The position numbers were made by a program, and so were the translations under genes. 47,305 bases of DNA from Solibacteraceae bacterium (GTDB lineage Bacteria; Acidobacteriota; Terriglobia; Bryobacterales; Bryobacteraceae): assembly GCA_021324015.1 (NCBI GenBank), contig JAJPJX010000196.1, positions 1 to 47,305 of the forward strand. The letters are read 5' to 3'. Below are positions 24,413 to 33,003 of this stretch, in pieces. The notes below the pieces were generated by a model that searched no databases, was not told the DNA's origin, and saw only the letters and a program-made list of their open reading frames with translations. Numbering within the stretch: position 1 is the first letter of the stretch; the number at the start of each line of letters is the position of its first letter.

Positions 24413-26098
24413 TCATCCGCGGTAGAGCCGGGTTGTAGATTCCCAACTGGCTGTGCGTGAGATCCCTGCCACGAGCAGTTCCCGGATCATCCCGAGATCC
24501 TGGTCGGACAGCGCCGCAGAGTCCCGGCCTTTCGGTTTAGGCGGCGCCGGCTTACTCTCCGATGGGAGATCTGCATGCGGCTCGGGTTGTGCCTGGCCCC
24601 GCAGTGTGGTGTAGCGGGGATCGGAATCGAGAATGATCTCGAATTTGTCCACCAGCTTGTTGAAAAGGGCGATCTGCTCAAGCTGGGTCGTAGGATCGAA
24701 GCCGTTTTCGAGTACAGCCTCGAACCAGGTCTTCCTCCCCATGCGGACGTCTTTCAGCACGGCCTCGGCATCCTTCACCGGATCCACGGATTCGAACCGC
24801 GGCGCCGTCCACTGGACCGTCCGGAGGCTGACCTTCTCGTCGCTGGCGGCCGACTTCGGAATCTTACCCTGCAACATCAGCACATCAATGAACCGCCGCC
24901 ACACCGGCATACAGAACAGCGGGATCAAAGTGAGCCAGCGGTAAGCCTCGACGGTGTTGCGGAAGCCCAGCATGCCGCCGCGCCAGGAGGAGTAATTCAC
25001 CTGCGACATATCGCCGGTGCCGAGCTCGTAGGGCAGGCCGATCCCGGCCATGATCCCCTGGAGCTCCGTCATCTTGTATTCGCGGTAGCCGCCCGCCGCC
25101 GGGGGATTGTTGAACTTCACGTCCTGGCCGGGCTTCAGATACTCGACCATGCCCGGCTCGAACTTCTCAACCGGCAAACCGCTGGACGGATCGGTATCGG
25201 CAAGTCCCAGCGGATCGCCATCGATGCCTTCCGGCTGCGTGACAAACGCGGTGACGCAGGCCTCGATCTTCTTACGGATACGCTCTGCGTCACAGTAATC
25301 CTCGAGGTCCCGGAGCGCCATCATCACGGGCGCCAGCCACGGCACACCGCGGACCTGGCCCGGCCTGAGCACGCGATAGACGTGCATGATCTGATCCGCC
25401 GGTACCGGCTGGCTCACAATGCCGCCGCGCGGGTTCAGGATCAGCACGCCGCCGGGATGGTAGCTGAACAGCCAGTACGCGACGCGGCGACCCTTTTCAT
25501 CGAACTGCACTCCCTCCATCAGGTGGCCGTTGACGAGGCCCATGGTCCGGGCCTGATCGAGGAAATCGGCTTCGAGCATCTGGAGCTGGAGGGGGATGCG
25601 CAACCCGAAATCCGCCGGTTGCGGCCGGAAGCGAACAATGGATTCTCCGCTCTCCGCCATGGTCCGCACGGTCAGCGTCTGCATGCCGTAGAAATCGAGG
25701 CGCTGGGGAGTATCGCAGGCCTCCGCGAAATACGGCCACTCCGAGTCGATGATCTTATCGAGGGCGGCATTGCCGGTCTTCGCCTTCGGCACGATGCCGG
25801 TCCCGACCACATTGCCAGCCAACTCCTCGATGGCGCGCGCCGCATAAGGATTGTTGCGGACGAGGTCGCGGCTCCGGTTGCGGAGCCAGATGAGCGACCC
25901 CATCAGCTCGACGTTGGCATCCGTAGAAGGCGCGTACCACCCATTGGCACGGCGGCCGCCGCTGGCTCCCTCGTACCGGAATCGCTCGGCGTGCCGTTCC
26001 AAATAGCCCGCCGTCAGTTCCAGGGCGACGCGACTCCGCACGCGTCGCAATGCCGCGCGCGGCGACACGATGCTGATGGCCCTATCGAGAAGGTTCAT
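24413..26098 (-). CDS. Portal protein, lambda gpB family
   Basis: Predicted 561 residues. Family signs include SLIWLRNRSRDLVRNNPYAA near 80, GNVVGTGIVPKAKTG, ESIVRFRPQ, VPADQIMHVYRVLRPGQVRG and YSSWRGGMLGFRN. Length and order match lambda-type portals, the dodecamer through which DNA enters and leaves the head. It is placed after gpW and before the protease-capsid fusion, as in lambda. The start overlaps the small membrane gene by 17 bp. Confidence 0.9.
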   Translation of the reverse strand: MNLLDRAISIVSPRAALRRVRSRVALELTAGYLERHAERFRYEGASGGRRANGWYAPSTDANVELMGSLIWLRNRSRDLVRNNPYAARAIEELAGNVVGTGIVPKAKTGNAALDKIIDSEWPYFAEACDTPQRLDFYGMQTLTVRTMAESGESIVRFRPQPADFGLRIPLQLQMLEADFLDQARTMGLVNGHLMEGVQFDEKGRRVAYWLFSYHPGGVLILNPRGGIVSQPVPADQIMHVYRVLRPGQVRGVPWLAPVMMALRDLEDYCDAERIRKKIEACVTAFVTQPEGIDGDPLGLADTDPSSGLPVEKFEPGMVEYLKPGQDVKFNNPPAAGGYREYKMTELQGIMAGIGLPYELGTGDMSQVNYSSWRGGMLGFRNTVEAYRWLTLIPLFCMPVWRRFIDVLMLQGKIPKSAASDEKVSLRTVQWTAPRFESVDPVKDAEAVLKDVRMGRKTWFEAVLENGFDPTTQLEQIALFNKLVDKFEIILDSDPRYTTLRGQAQPEPHADLPSESKPAPPKPKGRDSAALSDQDLGMIRELLVAGISRTASWESTTRLYRG

Positions 26099-26261
26099 TC
26101 GGCTTACCGATCATGCTTCGGCCGAGCACGCCCAATGCGAACGGGATCAGATCTTCGCCCTTGGGCACCTTCAAGAGCCAGAGGACCGCGCCCAAAGCGA
26201 TGAGCACGAGGCTGACCGTGACGTGGCCGGCCTCGCGCTCAATGAATTCGCAGACCCGCAT
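26082..26261 (-). CDS. Small single-span membrane protein
   Basis: Predicted 59 residues from the ATG at 26261. It has one transmembrane segment (VTVSLVLIALGAVLWLLKV, about 15-33) flanked by acidic and basic ends. The start lies 4 bp after the stop of the restored upstream frame (TAG at 26266-26268), with AGAGG as ribosome site. It could be a holin-like protein, but it is far from the endolysin, so the function is open. Confidence 0.6.
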   Translation of the reverse strand: MRVCEFIEREAGHVTVSLVLIALGAVLWLLKVPKGEDLIPFALGVLGRSMIGKPNEPSR

Positions 26262-26265
26262 GCCT

Positions 26266-26621
26266 CTACGCTTTCGCGGGCAGAGCTGTCGGCACGGTCG
26301 CGACCGCACTTTTGGTTATGGTCTGGAGGTACGTGGCGATTTCCTTCAGGTCCGCGATTTCCTGGGCGTCCAGTTGGAGGTTGAGGCCGTTGGCCGCAAC
26401 CGCATTGCCGCGTCGTTAATCGCCACGCAGATCTTGCCAAGAACGGCGAAGGCGGCTCGCTCGATGTTGACCGCCTGGGGATCGACAAGGGAGGTCAACG
26501 CCTCCACCGTCGCTTCCTGGCCCTGCACCTTCTGCAGCACGGGCACGACGGCCCGCGCGACCTTCACGATATCGTGAGCGACGCTGGCAACAGCGTGCTC
26601 GATCTTCTGAAACGTAATCAT
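26266..26621 (-). pseudogene. Small helical protein broken by a one-base frameshift
   Basis: From the ATG at 26621 (good AAAGGA site) the frame reads MITFQKIEHAVASVAHDIVK through VLGKICVAINDAA, then turns into an unlikely Arg/Ser-rich end. The -1 frame, starting near 26400, continues convincingly as NAVAANGLNLQLDAQEIADL, then KEIATYLQ and TKSAVATVPTALPAKA, with a stop 4 bp before the next gene. One extra A near 26400-26412 (AA read as AAA) would restore a 118-residue protein. Either the gene is mutated or one base is missing in the read. Function unknown; it lies between two membrane proteins. Confidence 0.6.
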
Positions 26622-26643
26622 GTGATTCTGTCCTTTCGTGTAC

Positions 26644-26949
26644 TTACCGCTTGAAATGCTCCACGGCGACGGCAACAGCGACCGAGACTGCGGCCATCCA
26701 CAGAATGCTGACGACCGCCAGGGCGCCGGTAATCCAGGATCGCCAGCGTTCCAGCCGCGCGATCCGCACACCATGCTCCGCGCAGCGGCCAGGCTGCCCG
26801 TTGCCGAGCAGCGTCTTTTGCATGCCCTCCACAACGGTCCGCGTGGCCGCAATCTCGCCGACGAGATGCTCCATGATCGACCGCGTCTCTCTGATTTCCG
26901 CTGCCAGGTTTTCGCAATGTGGGCAGGTCTGCATCGTCGTCGTCACCAT
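26644..26949 (-). CDS. Coiled-coil protein with C-terminal membrane segment
   Basis: Predicted 101 residues from the ATG at 26949, which overlaps the gpW-like stop. N-terminal CPHC is followed by a helix of alternating charge (LAAEIRETRSIMEHLVGEIA) and a membrane segment (WITGALAVVSILWMAAVSVA, about 71-92). It has a tail-anchored layout. Together with the following two small genes it forms an unknown cassette between gpW and the portal, where lambda has none. Confidence 0.6.
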   Translation of the reverse strand: MVTTTMQTCPHCENLAAEIRETRSIMEHLVGEIAATRTVVEGMQKTLLGNGQPGRCAEHGVRIARLERWRSWITGALAVVSILWMAAVSVAVAVAVEHFKR

Positions 26950-27197
26950 TTGTTGTAAAGGGTCGGCCCGGTGGGACCGTCGCCACGGTTGTGCTGTGCG
27001 AACCGGACTCGGCTGCCGGTCCCGCCACTGGCTTTCCGCAGCTCTTCCTCGGTTGCGGCGATTGCTTTCAGCAACTCGTCCATGTCCCTGTACTGCACAC
27101 GGCGCCCATCCGGGAACTGGACCAGTTTCTCCGGGCGCGCCTTCGCCGCATTCAGCGCATCGAGGTCGGCTTGTATCTGCGCGACTGGTCTGGCCAT
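26943..27197 (-). CDS. Head-tail joining protein gpW
   Basis: Predicted 84 residues. It matches lambda gpW in layout: two short helices around a beta hairpin, with AQIQADLDALNAAKA, then FPDGRRVQYRDMDELLKAIA (lambda: KDGRRVEF...SVSDLKKYIAELE from memory). gpW seals the portal after packaging. The start ATG overlaps the terminase stop (TGATG), and the gene is placed between large terminase and portal, as in lambda. Confidence 0.8.
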   Translation of the reverse strand: MARPVAQIQADLDALNAAKARPEKLVQFPDGRRVQYRDMDELLKAIAATEEELRKASGGTGSRVRFAQHNRGDGPTGPTLYNKW

Positions 27198-29086
27198 CAA
27201 TCCCTCCCGAACCAGTCGCGGTGCGGTATCCACGGGTCATGGGGCTCACGGCGTGCTGGATGCTGCGCCTGAGAAGGCGTCGATGCCGGCGCCGCGCTGA
27301 GCGACTGTGCCGCCTTCCGCCGTGTCTCGACCATCTGCTTGAACCGGTCGCAGTGCACCGCCAGTTTCAACCCGCTGGCGTACAGCGCATGCAGCGCCGC
27401 ATATGCGTAGTTCCGCGCATCAAGGGCTTCGTTCCGGGCGTTTGCTGGCTTACGCCACTCCGGTTTGGGGAAGCCGTTGTGATAGCGCGTGAACTTCTTC
27501 TCGGCTGTGAGCTGCTCGAAATACTCCAGGTCGCGCCCGATCGGGAAATGGCAATATCCGGGCCCCGGCTTCGCGATCTTCAGCCGGTCATAAAGCGCCG
27601 CCTTCGCGTGATCGACGCCGATCATGAAGAACGGTGTCTGGTTTTTGCGGCTCGGCCGGCGCGGCCAGATCGCGGACTCACCCGCGCGGCCCTTGGTCGC
27701 GTACACGCGGCGGTTGTACCTGTCGCGCGTGAAGCGCAGCACGGTGGCATCCTTGAAGCCGCAGTCGATGCACGCAGCCACGATCCGCATCGGCAGGCCA
27801 GAGGCGTGCAAGTATTGGGCGTTGAGCAGTCCCTCGAGGTGATCCCACACTTCATTGCGGGTTACATCGCCGGGAATCACGTGATACCCGATGGACCAGG
27901 ATTCCTCATCGCGGCCCCATCCAACGATTTCCATTTCCAGCCGGTCCGCCTGGACGTCCACGCCGGCAGTGACCACGGCCACGCCGTCCGGGACTTCGGC
28001 TTCGAACGGCTCACAGCGGTTCAACAGCGCGTGCGCATCCGTCGGGACCTCGTAGGCGTCTTCCCACAACTCCGCGAGGACGGTGTTCAGGAACGCCTTC
28101 AACGTCTCCGGCGACTTCCTGGCCGCCAGGAACTCCACTGCAACCTCGCCCCAGGATTTCTTCGGCGAGATCAACTGCGACAGACGAAAGCCCGGCATCG
28201 GCGAAGAAGGATTGGCGGCCCTATATTCGCCACGCTCCACCATCCCGGCCTTCTGATGGTGCGGGATCAGTTCCTGGCATCCGGCGCAACGGTACATCGC
28301 GTCTTCGGGCTTGCCCTCCGGCCACACCAATCCCGGCCCCGTGCCGTCACCGAACGTGAGCACCTGGTATTCGCCGCATTTGGGGCAGGGCACGAAATAG
28401 TCGCGCTGGTCCGACTCGCGCCAGGCCAGTTCTATCCGGCTGGCACCTTTGATCGTCGGCGTCGACGCCATGACGATTTTCTTGTTGTGGGCGAACTCGG
28501 CCGTGCGCTGGACTGCGAGCGACACGGGATCGCCTTCCGAACCGGCGCTCGCGGGATAACGGTCCACCTCATCGAGCAGCGCGTACCGGATCGGCCGCAT
28601 GGCCAGGCCGGAGGGAGAGATTGCGCCGGTGAGGGTAATGTGCCCCGCGCCGTTCGCGAGCACCTTATGCAGCGTCGTGTTGTTGGAGTCCCGCGATTTG
28701 ACCGGTGCGATCTTCCCGCGCAGCGACGGTGTATTGCGGAACATTGGCGCAATGCGATCCTTAGAGAGCGCCTTGGCGTCCTCCGTCCGCGGCTCCACGA
28801 CCAGCACGGGCCCCGGATCAATGTCGGCAATGAAGCCGATGAAGTTTAGGAGCGTTTCGGTCTTCAGGAGCTGTGCCGCGGACCACAGCACGACCTGGCG
28901 GCACGGATGCGACGGACTCAGCACGTCCATCGGCTCGCGCTGGTACGGACGCGTGTGCCACTGGCCCCGCTCGGCAGCCGCGGCGCCCGTGAGCACACGG
29001 TTCTCGTCGGCCCATTGCGAGACGGTAATCTCGCGCGGCGGCAGCACGACGGCGGCGCCGATTTCACTCATCAGGAACGGCTGCAT
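27197..29086 (-). CDS. Terminase large subunit, GpA family
   Basis: Predicted 629 residues. The packaging motor has an N-terminal ATPase with a deviant Walker A SAAQLLKTE (69-77, Lys75), Walker B YALLDEVDR (168-176) and coupling TTLHKVL/TGAISPSGLA. Two CxxC knuckles (CPKCGEY, CAGC) follow, then the nuclease domain with VDVQADRLEMEIVGWG. This is the lambda gpA layout, which cuts at cos-type sites, so cohesive ends are likely. The start is 3 bp after the small terminase stop. A basic Pro/His-rich tail ends in RDWFGRD. Confidence 0.92.
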   Translation of the reverse strand: MQPFLMSEIGAAVVLPPREITVSQWADENRVLTGAAAAERGQWHTRPYQREPMDVLSPSHPCRQVVLWSAAQLLKTETLLNFIGFIADIDPGPVLVVEPRTEDAKALSKDRIAPMFRNTPSLRGKIAPVKSRDSNNTTLHKVLANGAGHITLTGAISPSGLAMRPIRYALLDEVDRYPASAGSEGDPVSLAVQRTAEFAHNKKIVMASTPTIKGASRIELAWRESDQRDYFVPCPKCGEYQVLTFGDGTGPGLVWPEGKPEDAMYRCAGCQELIPHHQKAGMVERGEYRAANPSSPMPGFRLSQLISPKKSWGEVAVEFLAARKSPETLKAFLNTVLAELWEDAYEVPTDAHALLNRCEPFEAEVPDGVAVVTAGVDVQADRLEMEIVGWGRDEESWSIGYHVIPGDVTRNEVWDHLEGLLNAQYLHASGLPMRIVAACIDCGFKDATVLRFTRDRYNRRVYATKGRAGESAIWPRRPSRKNQTPFFMIGVDHAKAALYDRLKIAKPGPGYCHFPIGRDLEYFEQLTAEKKFTRYHNGFPKPEWRKPANARNEALDARNYAYAALHALYASGLKLAVHCDRFKQMVETRRKAAQSLSAAPASTPSQAQHPARREPHDPWIPHRDWFGRD

Positions 29087-29088
29087 CG

Positions 29089-29670
29089 TTAGAGACCCGA
29101 ATCCGCGACGGCTTTGTTCACCTTTCGGAGCACCGCCGTGACCTCGGCGGCAAGCATGCGGTGAATCGCTTTTTCGTCATTCACCGCCGCCAGCATCGGC
29201 GCCAGGCGGTCGGGCATGGAGAGGAGGGCGTCCTTCACGATCGCGGAGAAGGTAGCGGCGTATTCCGAAGCCCGTGCCGCCGGAATCAGCTTCCGCGAGC
29301 GTTCCTCGTACTCCAGTTGGGAAATCTTTGCCTTGAACGTTTCGTTGACCGCGCGCGAGCGGAGGTACTGGCCGACCGGATCGCTCATGGCGCCGGCCTG
29401 CTGAGGCATGGCGGGTGGCGGCTGGGGAGACGTCCGCGGCTGAGAGCTACGAGGTGCGGTCTGCGCACGGTTCGGCGTGCCTCCCGACAAGGTGTTCGTC
29501 TCCCACTCGTGATCCGCGCGCTCCGGATCGATGCTGCCGTCCGACTCCGGCTTGATCCGTTTGGACGCGATTGCCTTGCGGACGGCGCTCTCCGAGCAGC
29601 CGCGCATCCGGGCATAAGCGCGAATCGAAACGCCGGTCACAGCAGGCCCCTCGATGCGTTCGCCTTCCAT
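29089..29670 (-). CDS. Terminase small subunit, Nu1-like
   Basis: Predicted 193 residues. The N-terminal winged/MerR-type helix-turn-helix (VSIRAYARMRGCSESAVRKA) recognises the packaging site, as gpNu1 does. A Pro/Gln/Ser linker (about 60-95) leads to a helical domain that should bind the large subunit. It is adjacent to the large terminase with a 2-bp gap. It starts the whole late operon; the promoter must lie in 29671-29762. Confidence 0.75.
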   Translation of the reverse strand: MEGERIEGPAVTGVSIRAYARMRGCSESAVRKAIASKRIKPESDGSIDPERADHEWETNTLSGGTPNRAQTAPRSSQPRTSPQPPPAMPQQAGAMSDPVGQYLRSRAVNETFKAKISQLEYEERSRKLIPAARASEYAATFSAIVKDALLSMPDRLAPMLAAVNDEKAIHRMLAAEVTAVLRKVNKAVADSGL

Positions 29671-29762
29671 TCGGGCTGAACGAAATGATCGCGCGCCTCG
29701 CGCTTCCGACTTGACTCTTCCGCAGAACGAATCAATTCATGTTCATGCAAGGAGAGAACCAG
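29671..29762. promoter_or_regulatory. Divergent promoter region between late and accessory genes
   Basis: The only gap between the leftward late block and the rightward accessory genes. On the plus strand TTGACT (29711-29716) and a weak ATTCAT (29735-29740), 18 bp apart, are a candidate promoter for the 29763 gene. A clear AAGGAGAG ribosome site lies at 29749-29756. No convincing leftward promoter hexamers were seen, which may mean that the late block uses a different sigma factor. Confidence 0.4.
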
Positions 29763-29975
29763 ATGGCACGGACCAAAGGACAGACGGCCGCGAACGTAAC
29801 ACCCGGATTCGCAATCAGGATCAACGACGACACGGAATTGGGCCTGGCGATCCTGGTCGCCGAGTTTGGCGAGAGCACTTACCAGCCGATCGGCGTGGTC
29901 GTCAGCATCAACGAGGCGCGCGAGATTGCCGCCGGCGACATGCGCGGCCGTATGCGCGACCTCGAAGCCGGCTAG
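29763..29975 (+). CDS. Small accessory protein with in-frame amber end
   Basis: Predicted 70 residues from the ATG at 29763 (AGGAGAG upstream), with a mixed alpha/beta body (AIRINDDTELGLAILVAEFG, VVVSINEAREIAAGD). The same frame continues after the TAG at 29973-29975 for 28 sense codons (CPETYVVWAQGLDGDYRVAS then RFLP) to TAA at 30057-30059. The added part is rich in aromatic and charged residues and looks like the natural ending. TAG is a normal stop in other genes here, so a nonsense mutation or leaky read-through is more likely than recoding. Function unknown. Confidence 0.6.
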   Translation: MARTKGQTAANVTPGFAIRINDDTELGLAILVAEFGESTYQPIGVVVSINEAREIAAGDMRGRMRDLEAG

Positions 29976-30122
29976 ACGCCAGCCTGCCCGGAAACCTACG
30001 TGGTCTGGGCGCAGGGCCTCGATGGCGATTACCGCGTGGCAAGCCGGTTCCTGCCGTAACCCGACCGCCGCCCCGCCCGCGCCCGCCCGGACCTGGCGGG
30101 CTCGCCGACGTGAAGGTGCCAC

Positions 30123-30305
30123 ATGAAGAAGGCCGAAGTCCAAATCGGAAACACCTACATCGCCAAAGTCAGCGGAGTGCTGGCTAAGGTGCGCATCACC
30201 GGCGAGTCGCCTTACGGCGGCTGGCGCGGAAAGAATCTGGCAACCGGGCGCGAGATTCGCATCCGGTCGGCGGCCCGCCTGCGCCGCCCCGCAAACGAGC
30301 AATAG
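30123..30305 (+). CDS. Small basic accessory protein
   Basis: Predicted 60 residues, starting MKKAEVQIGNTYIAKVSG, with KVRITGESPYGGWRGKNLAT and a basic Arg-rich end (IRIRSAARLRRPANEQ). It reads like one small SH3-like or beta-barrel domain that could bind nucleic acid. I recall similar short proteins in phages of soil bacteria, with no known role. The gene follows the 29763 gene and is 19 bp before the DUF3489 gene, probably one transcript. Confidence 0.6.
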   Translation: MKKAEVQIGNTYIAKVSGVLAKVRITGESPYGGWRGKNLATGREIRIRSAARLRRPANEQ

Positions 30306-30324
30306 AAAGGACGAAAGGACAGCC

Positions 30325-30900
30325 ATGCGACTTTTTGCGATCGACAAAGACGAAACCATCACCGCGTTCCCCGCCGCCGAGCAGATCCCGGAGGGCCAGG
30401 AGCAATTCGCCAGCGAGAAGGAACTTGCCAAGCTCGCCGCCAAGTGGCCGGCGGACCGGCTGATCAACGTTTCGAACAGCTTCGCGGGCGTAGCCGGATT
30501 CGGCGCCGACCTGAAGCCGGTCAAGAAGTTCACGGACCGCAAGACGGCGGTGAAGCGCATCTGGGCCGCCATCCAGAAACTAGACGCGCCCACGCCGCAG
30601 GAAACGGCCCCCGCCGCGCCCCAGGCGGCCGACGTTGCGCCGAAAAGGGCCAAGGCAACCAAGGCGGCCAAGACCAAGGAGGGCGCGTCCGTGCCCCGCG
30701 AGTTCAGCAAGAAAGCCATCGTGCTGGAGATGCTCCGCCGCAAGGAAGGCGCGAGTCTCGCCGAGATTGCCAAGGCGACCGAATGGCAGGCACACAGCAT
30801 TAGGGGCTTCATCAGCGGGGCGATCACCAAGAAAATGGGGCTCAAGGTCGAGAGCACCAAACAGGAGGGCGGCGAGCGGCGTTACAAGGTCCTCGGATAA
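30325..30900 (+). CDS. DUF3489-domain protein
   Basis: Predicted 191 residues. The C-terminal 65 residues fit DUF3489, a winged-helix-like domain: KAIVLEMLRRKEGASLAEIA, then WQAHSIRGFISGAITKKMGL and a conserved RRYKV. The N-terminal part is a separate small domain (residues 1-90; FTDRKTAVKRIWAAIQKLD) joined by an Ala/Lys/Pro-rich linker. The domain is common in mobile elements and phages and probably binds DNA, but its function is not established. AAAGGA lies before the ATG. Its last 19 bp overlap the convergent gene at 30882. Confidence 0.75.
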   Translation: MRLFAIDKDETITAFPAAEQIPEGQEQFASEKELAKLAAKWPADRLINVSNSFAGVAGFGADLKPVKKFTDRKTAVKRIWAAIQKLDAPTPQETAPAAPQAADVAPKRAKATKAAKTKEGASVPREFSKKAIVLEMLRRKEGASLAEIAKATEWQAHSIRGFISGAITKKMGLKVESTKQEGGERRYKVLG

Positions 30901-31073
30901 CCTGCCTCAGCAACACCGCGCCGCCAGTCTGCGGATTGGCGGCGTTCCTCTTCTTCCAGCAACCTCAATTCCGCCGCCCAATCCGATAGCATCAGGCACA
31001 GACCTTCCACATCCGGGTGCCCGGCTCGAAGCAACCGCTGCGCCTCGGCGATTTCCACGCGGCAGCGGTCCAT
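30882..31073 (-). CDS. Small helical protein behind the DPPY methyltransferase
   Basis: Predicted 63 residues from the ATG at 31073, 1 bp after the methyltransferase stop (TGAGATG). Almost all helix with charged faces (AEAQRLLRAGHPDVEGLCLM then AAELRLLEEEERRQ). No family recognised. It is the last gene of the leftward modification block and overlaps the convergent DUF3489 gene by 19 bp. Confidence 0.5.
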   Translation of the reverse strand: MDRCRVEIAEAQRLLRAGHPDVEGLCLMLSDWAAELRLLEEEERRQSADWRRGVAEAGYPRTL

Positions 31074-31074
31074 C

Positions 31075-32352
31075 TCACGCTGCCGGCTGGCGCTCTCCGG
31101 CGATCTCGCGGAAGGTCCGGCCGTCGCCATCAAGGGTGGCCTCTTTGCCGGCAAAGTCCTGCCATCGCCGGACGATCACATCGCAGTATTTCGGCTCCAA
31201 CTCGATCAATCGCGCCTGGCGTCCCGTGCGCTCGCAGGCGATCAGCGTCGATCCCGAACCGCCGAACGGATCGAGCACCGTGTCGCGGCTCTTGCTGGAA
31301 TTGCGCAGCGCGCGCTCCACCAATTCCACGGGCTTCATGGTCGGATGGAGATCGTTGGCGACCGGCTTCTTAATGAACCACACGTCGCCCTGATCTCGCG
31401 CGCCGCACCAGAAATGGTCCGTGCCTTCCTTCCAGCCGTATAGGATCGGCTCGTACTGCCGCTGGTAATCGGAACGGCCCATCGTGAACGTGTTCTTCGC
31501 CCAGATCACGAAAGTGGACCAGTGCCCTCCCGCCTCGGTGAACGTTCGGTGCAGCGTGTGCAATTCGGAAGACGACATGCAGATGTAAATGGCGCCCTTC
31601 GTGACCGCCAGAACATTGATGCAGGCGTCCTTCAGGAACTGCGCGAAGCCGTCGCCCAGATTGTCGTTCTTGATCGGACGCGCCTTCCCGCGAAGCTTGT
31701 CCTTCATCGTGGCGCCGTAGTTTACGTTGTACGGCGGGTCAAAGAATGCCATGTCGGCCAGGCCGCCTGCCAGGACCTTCTCCACGGATTCCATCTGGGT
31801 GGAGTCGCCGCAGAGGAGCCGGTGCGAGCCCAACACCCAGACATCGCCGGGAACGCTGACCGCGGATTCCGGCGTCTCCGGAACTGCATCCTCGTCGGTG
31901 TGGCCCTCGGTTACCTGTTCCGGCTCCTGGAGCAGGGCCTCGAGTTCCGCATCGGAGAAGCCGACGACATCGAGACTGAAATCATCCTCCCTCAGAGACT
32001 CGAGTTCGACGCGGAGCATTTCCTCATCCCACCCGGCATTGAGCGCCAGACGATTGTCAGCCAGGATCAGCGCGCGGCGCTTCGTTTCGGACAGGTGATC
32101 CAGAACGATGACGGGCACCTCGGACATCCCCAGCTTGCGCGCGGCGGCCAGCCGGGCATGGCCGGCGATGATCACGCCATCGCCGCCAACAAGGATTGGG
32201 TTGGTCCACCCGAATTCCTGGATGCTGGCCGCGACCTGCGCAACCTGCTCCTCGCTGTGCGTACGCGCGTTGCGGATGTACGGTAGGAGCCGGTCCAACG
32301 GCCAGATCTGTACCAGCAGGTCGCGAAGCTGTTTGGTGATGCTGATCCCCAT
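31075..32352 (-). CDS. ParB-domain / DNA adenine-type methyltransferase fusion
   Basis: Predicted 425 residues from the ATG at 32352. Residues about 10-100 form a ParB/sulfiredoxin-like N-terminal domain (IRNARTHSEEQVAQVAASIQ, VIIAGHARLAAARKLG). Residues about 180-400 form a methyltransferase with the catalytic motif DPPY (about 205) before the AdoMet motif DPFGGSGST (about 360), the beta-class order. DPPY usually goes with N6-adenine methylation. Both domains are intact. Phages use such enzymes to protect DNA from host restriction or to regulate it; the target site cannot be read. It is a partner of the SPPY enzyme at 33004. Confidence 0.85.
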   Translation of the reverse strand: MGISITKQLRDLLVQIWPLDRLLPYIRNARTHSEEQVAQVAASIQEFGWTNPILVGGDGVIIAGHARLAAARKLGMSEVPVIVLDHLSETKRRALILADNRLALNAGWDEEMLRVELESLREDDFSLDVVGFSDAELEALLQEPEQVTEGHTDEDAVPETPESAVSVPGDVWVLGSHRLLCGDSTQMESVEKVLAGGLADMAFFDPPYNVNYGATMKDKLRGKARPIKNDNLGDGFAQFLKDACINVLAVTKGAIYICMSSSELHTLHRTFTEAGGHWSTFVIWAKNTFTMGRSDYQRQYEPILYGWKEGTDHFWCGARDQGDVWFIKKPVANDLHPTMKPVELVERALRNSSKSRDTVLDPFGGSGSTLIACERTGRQARLIELEPKYCDVIVRRWQDFAGKEATLDGDGRTFREIAGERQPAA

Positions 32353-32419
32353 GTTTTTCGGCTCGCAATTGTGGGCGGCGTTCAAGATCTGAGCGCCGCC
32401 CCGAATGCGGAGGAGAGGA

Positions 32420-32938
32420 CTACGCGGCCGTTTTCGGCTGCGTCTGCGAAGGGGTGGACGCCCCACCCGAGGAGGTCACGACCACCGGCACGAGGGCAGC
32501 GATCGTCTGCGAAATGGCGGTGGCGAGCGAACTCGCGATCACCGGCGTCAGGGAGGTGAACAGATCCACCACGTTGGCGGTGATGCCCTCGGCACTGACG
32601 GCTTCGCCCGCGCCAGCAGCGGCGACAGCGCCCTTGGTGGTCTCGCTGGCTGCCGTACCGGCCGGGGACACGGTCTGCTGGCCTTCGGTCGTACCGACCT
32701 GACCGGCAAGGACCATGCCGGCGTTGATCGCGTGGTCGATGGTCGCGGCGTTCTGCGCACGGCGGCTGGCCGTCTGCGCCATGTCGAGCGAGATGGCTTC
32801 CCAAGCACGCGCGCGCGCCAGGGTCTCTCGCCGGTTGTCCAGCTCTTCGTCGAAGAGCAACTTGATGTTCTCCGCGCCACCCAGCAGGCTCGGCTGGTGG
32901 GTGACGCTCGGGGAAAGATTGGGATTGGTTTCTGCCAT
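32420..32938 (-). CDS. Helical protein with hydrophobic C-terminal region
   Basis: Predicted 172 residues from the ATG at 32938 (AAAGGAA site). The N-terminal half is helical and charged (LFDEELDNRRETLARARAWE, ASRRAQNAATIDHAINAG). The second half is Ala/Gly/Thr/Ser-rich with hydrophobic stretches (VVDLFTSLTPVIASSLATAI, IAALVPVVV). It separates two methyltransferase genes. No family is recognised with confidence; faint likeness to small Reb/killing-trait proteins was considered and not accepted. Confidence 0.55.
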   Translation of the reverse strand: MAETNPNLSPSVTHQPSLLGGAENIKLLFDEELDNRRETLARARAWEAISLDMAQTASRRAQNAATIDHAINAGMVLAGQVGTTEGQQTVSPAGTAASETTKGAVAAAGAGEAVSAEGITANVVDLFTSLTPVIASSLATAISQTIAALVPVVVTSSGGASTPSQTQPKTAA

Positions 32939-33003
32939 TCGGGAGTTCCTTTTGGTTGAAGTTGGAGAGTTTCGGTCATGCAGTCCGGAACGCCGGACCG
33001 CGC

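Noticed and set aside
26651-28849. Long open plus-strand frame (732 codons) across gpW and terminase
   Set aside because: Antisense to well-supported terminase and gpW genes; no domain and skewed composition.
29763-30059. Phage-wide amber recoding
   Set aside because: TAG ends several other genes here (for example at 749, 18516 and 36104) without a protein-like continuation, so a local change is more likely.
32420-32938. RebB / killing-trait (R-body) protein
   Set aside because: Only a weak resemblance in one Ala/Gln/Asn stretch; the typical RebB core is absent and no other reb genes are present.
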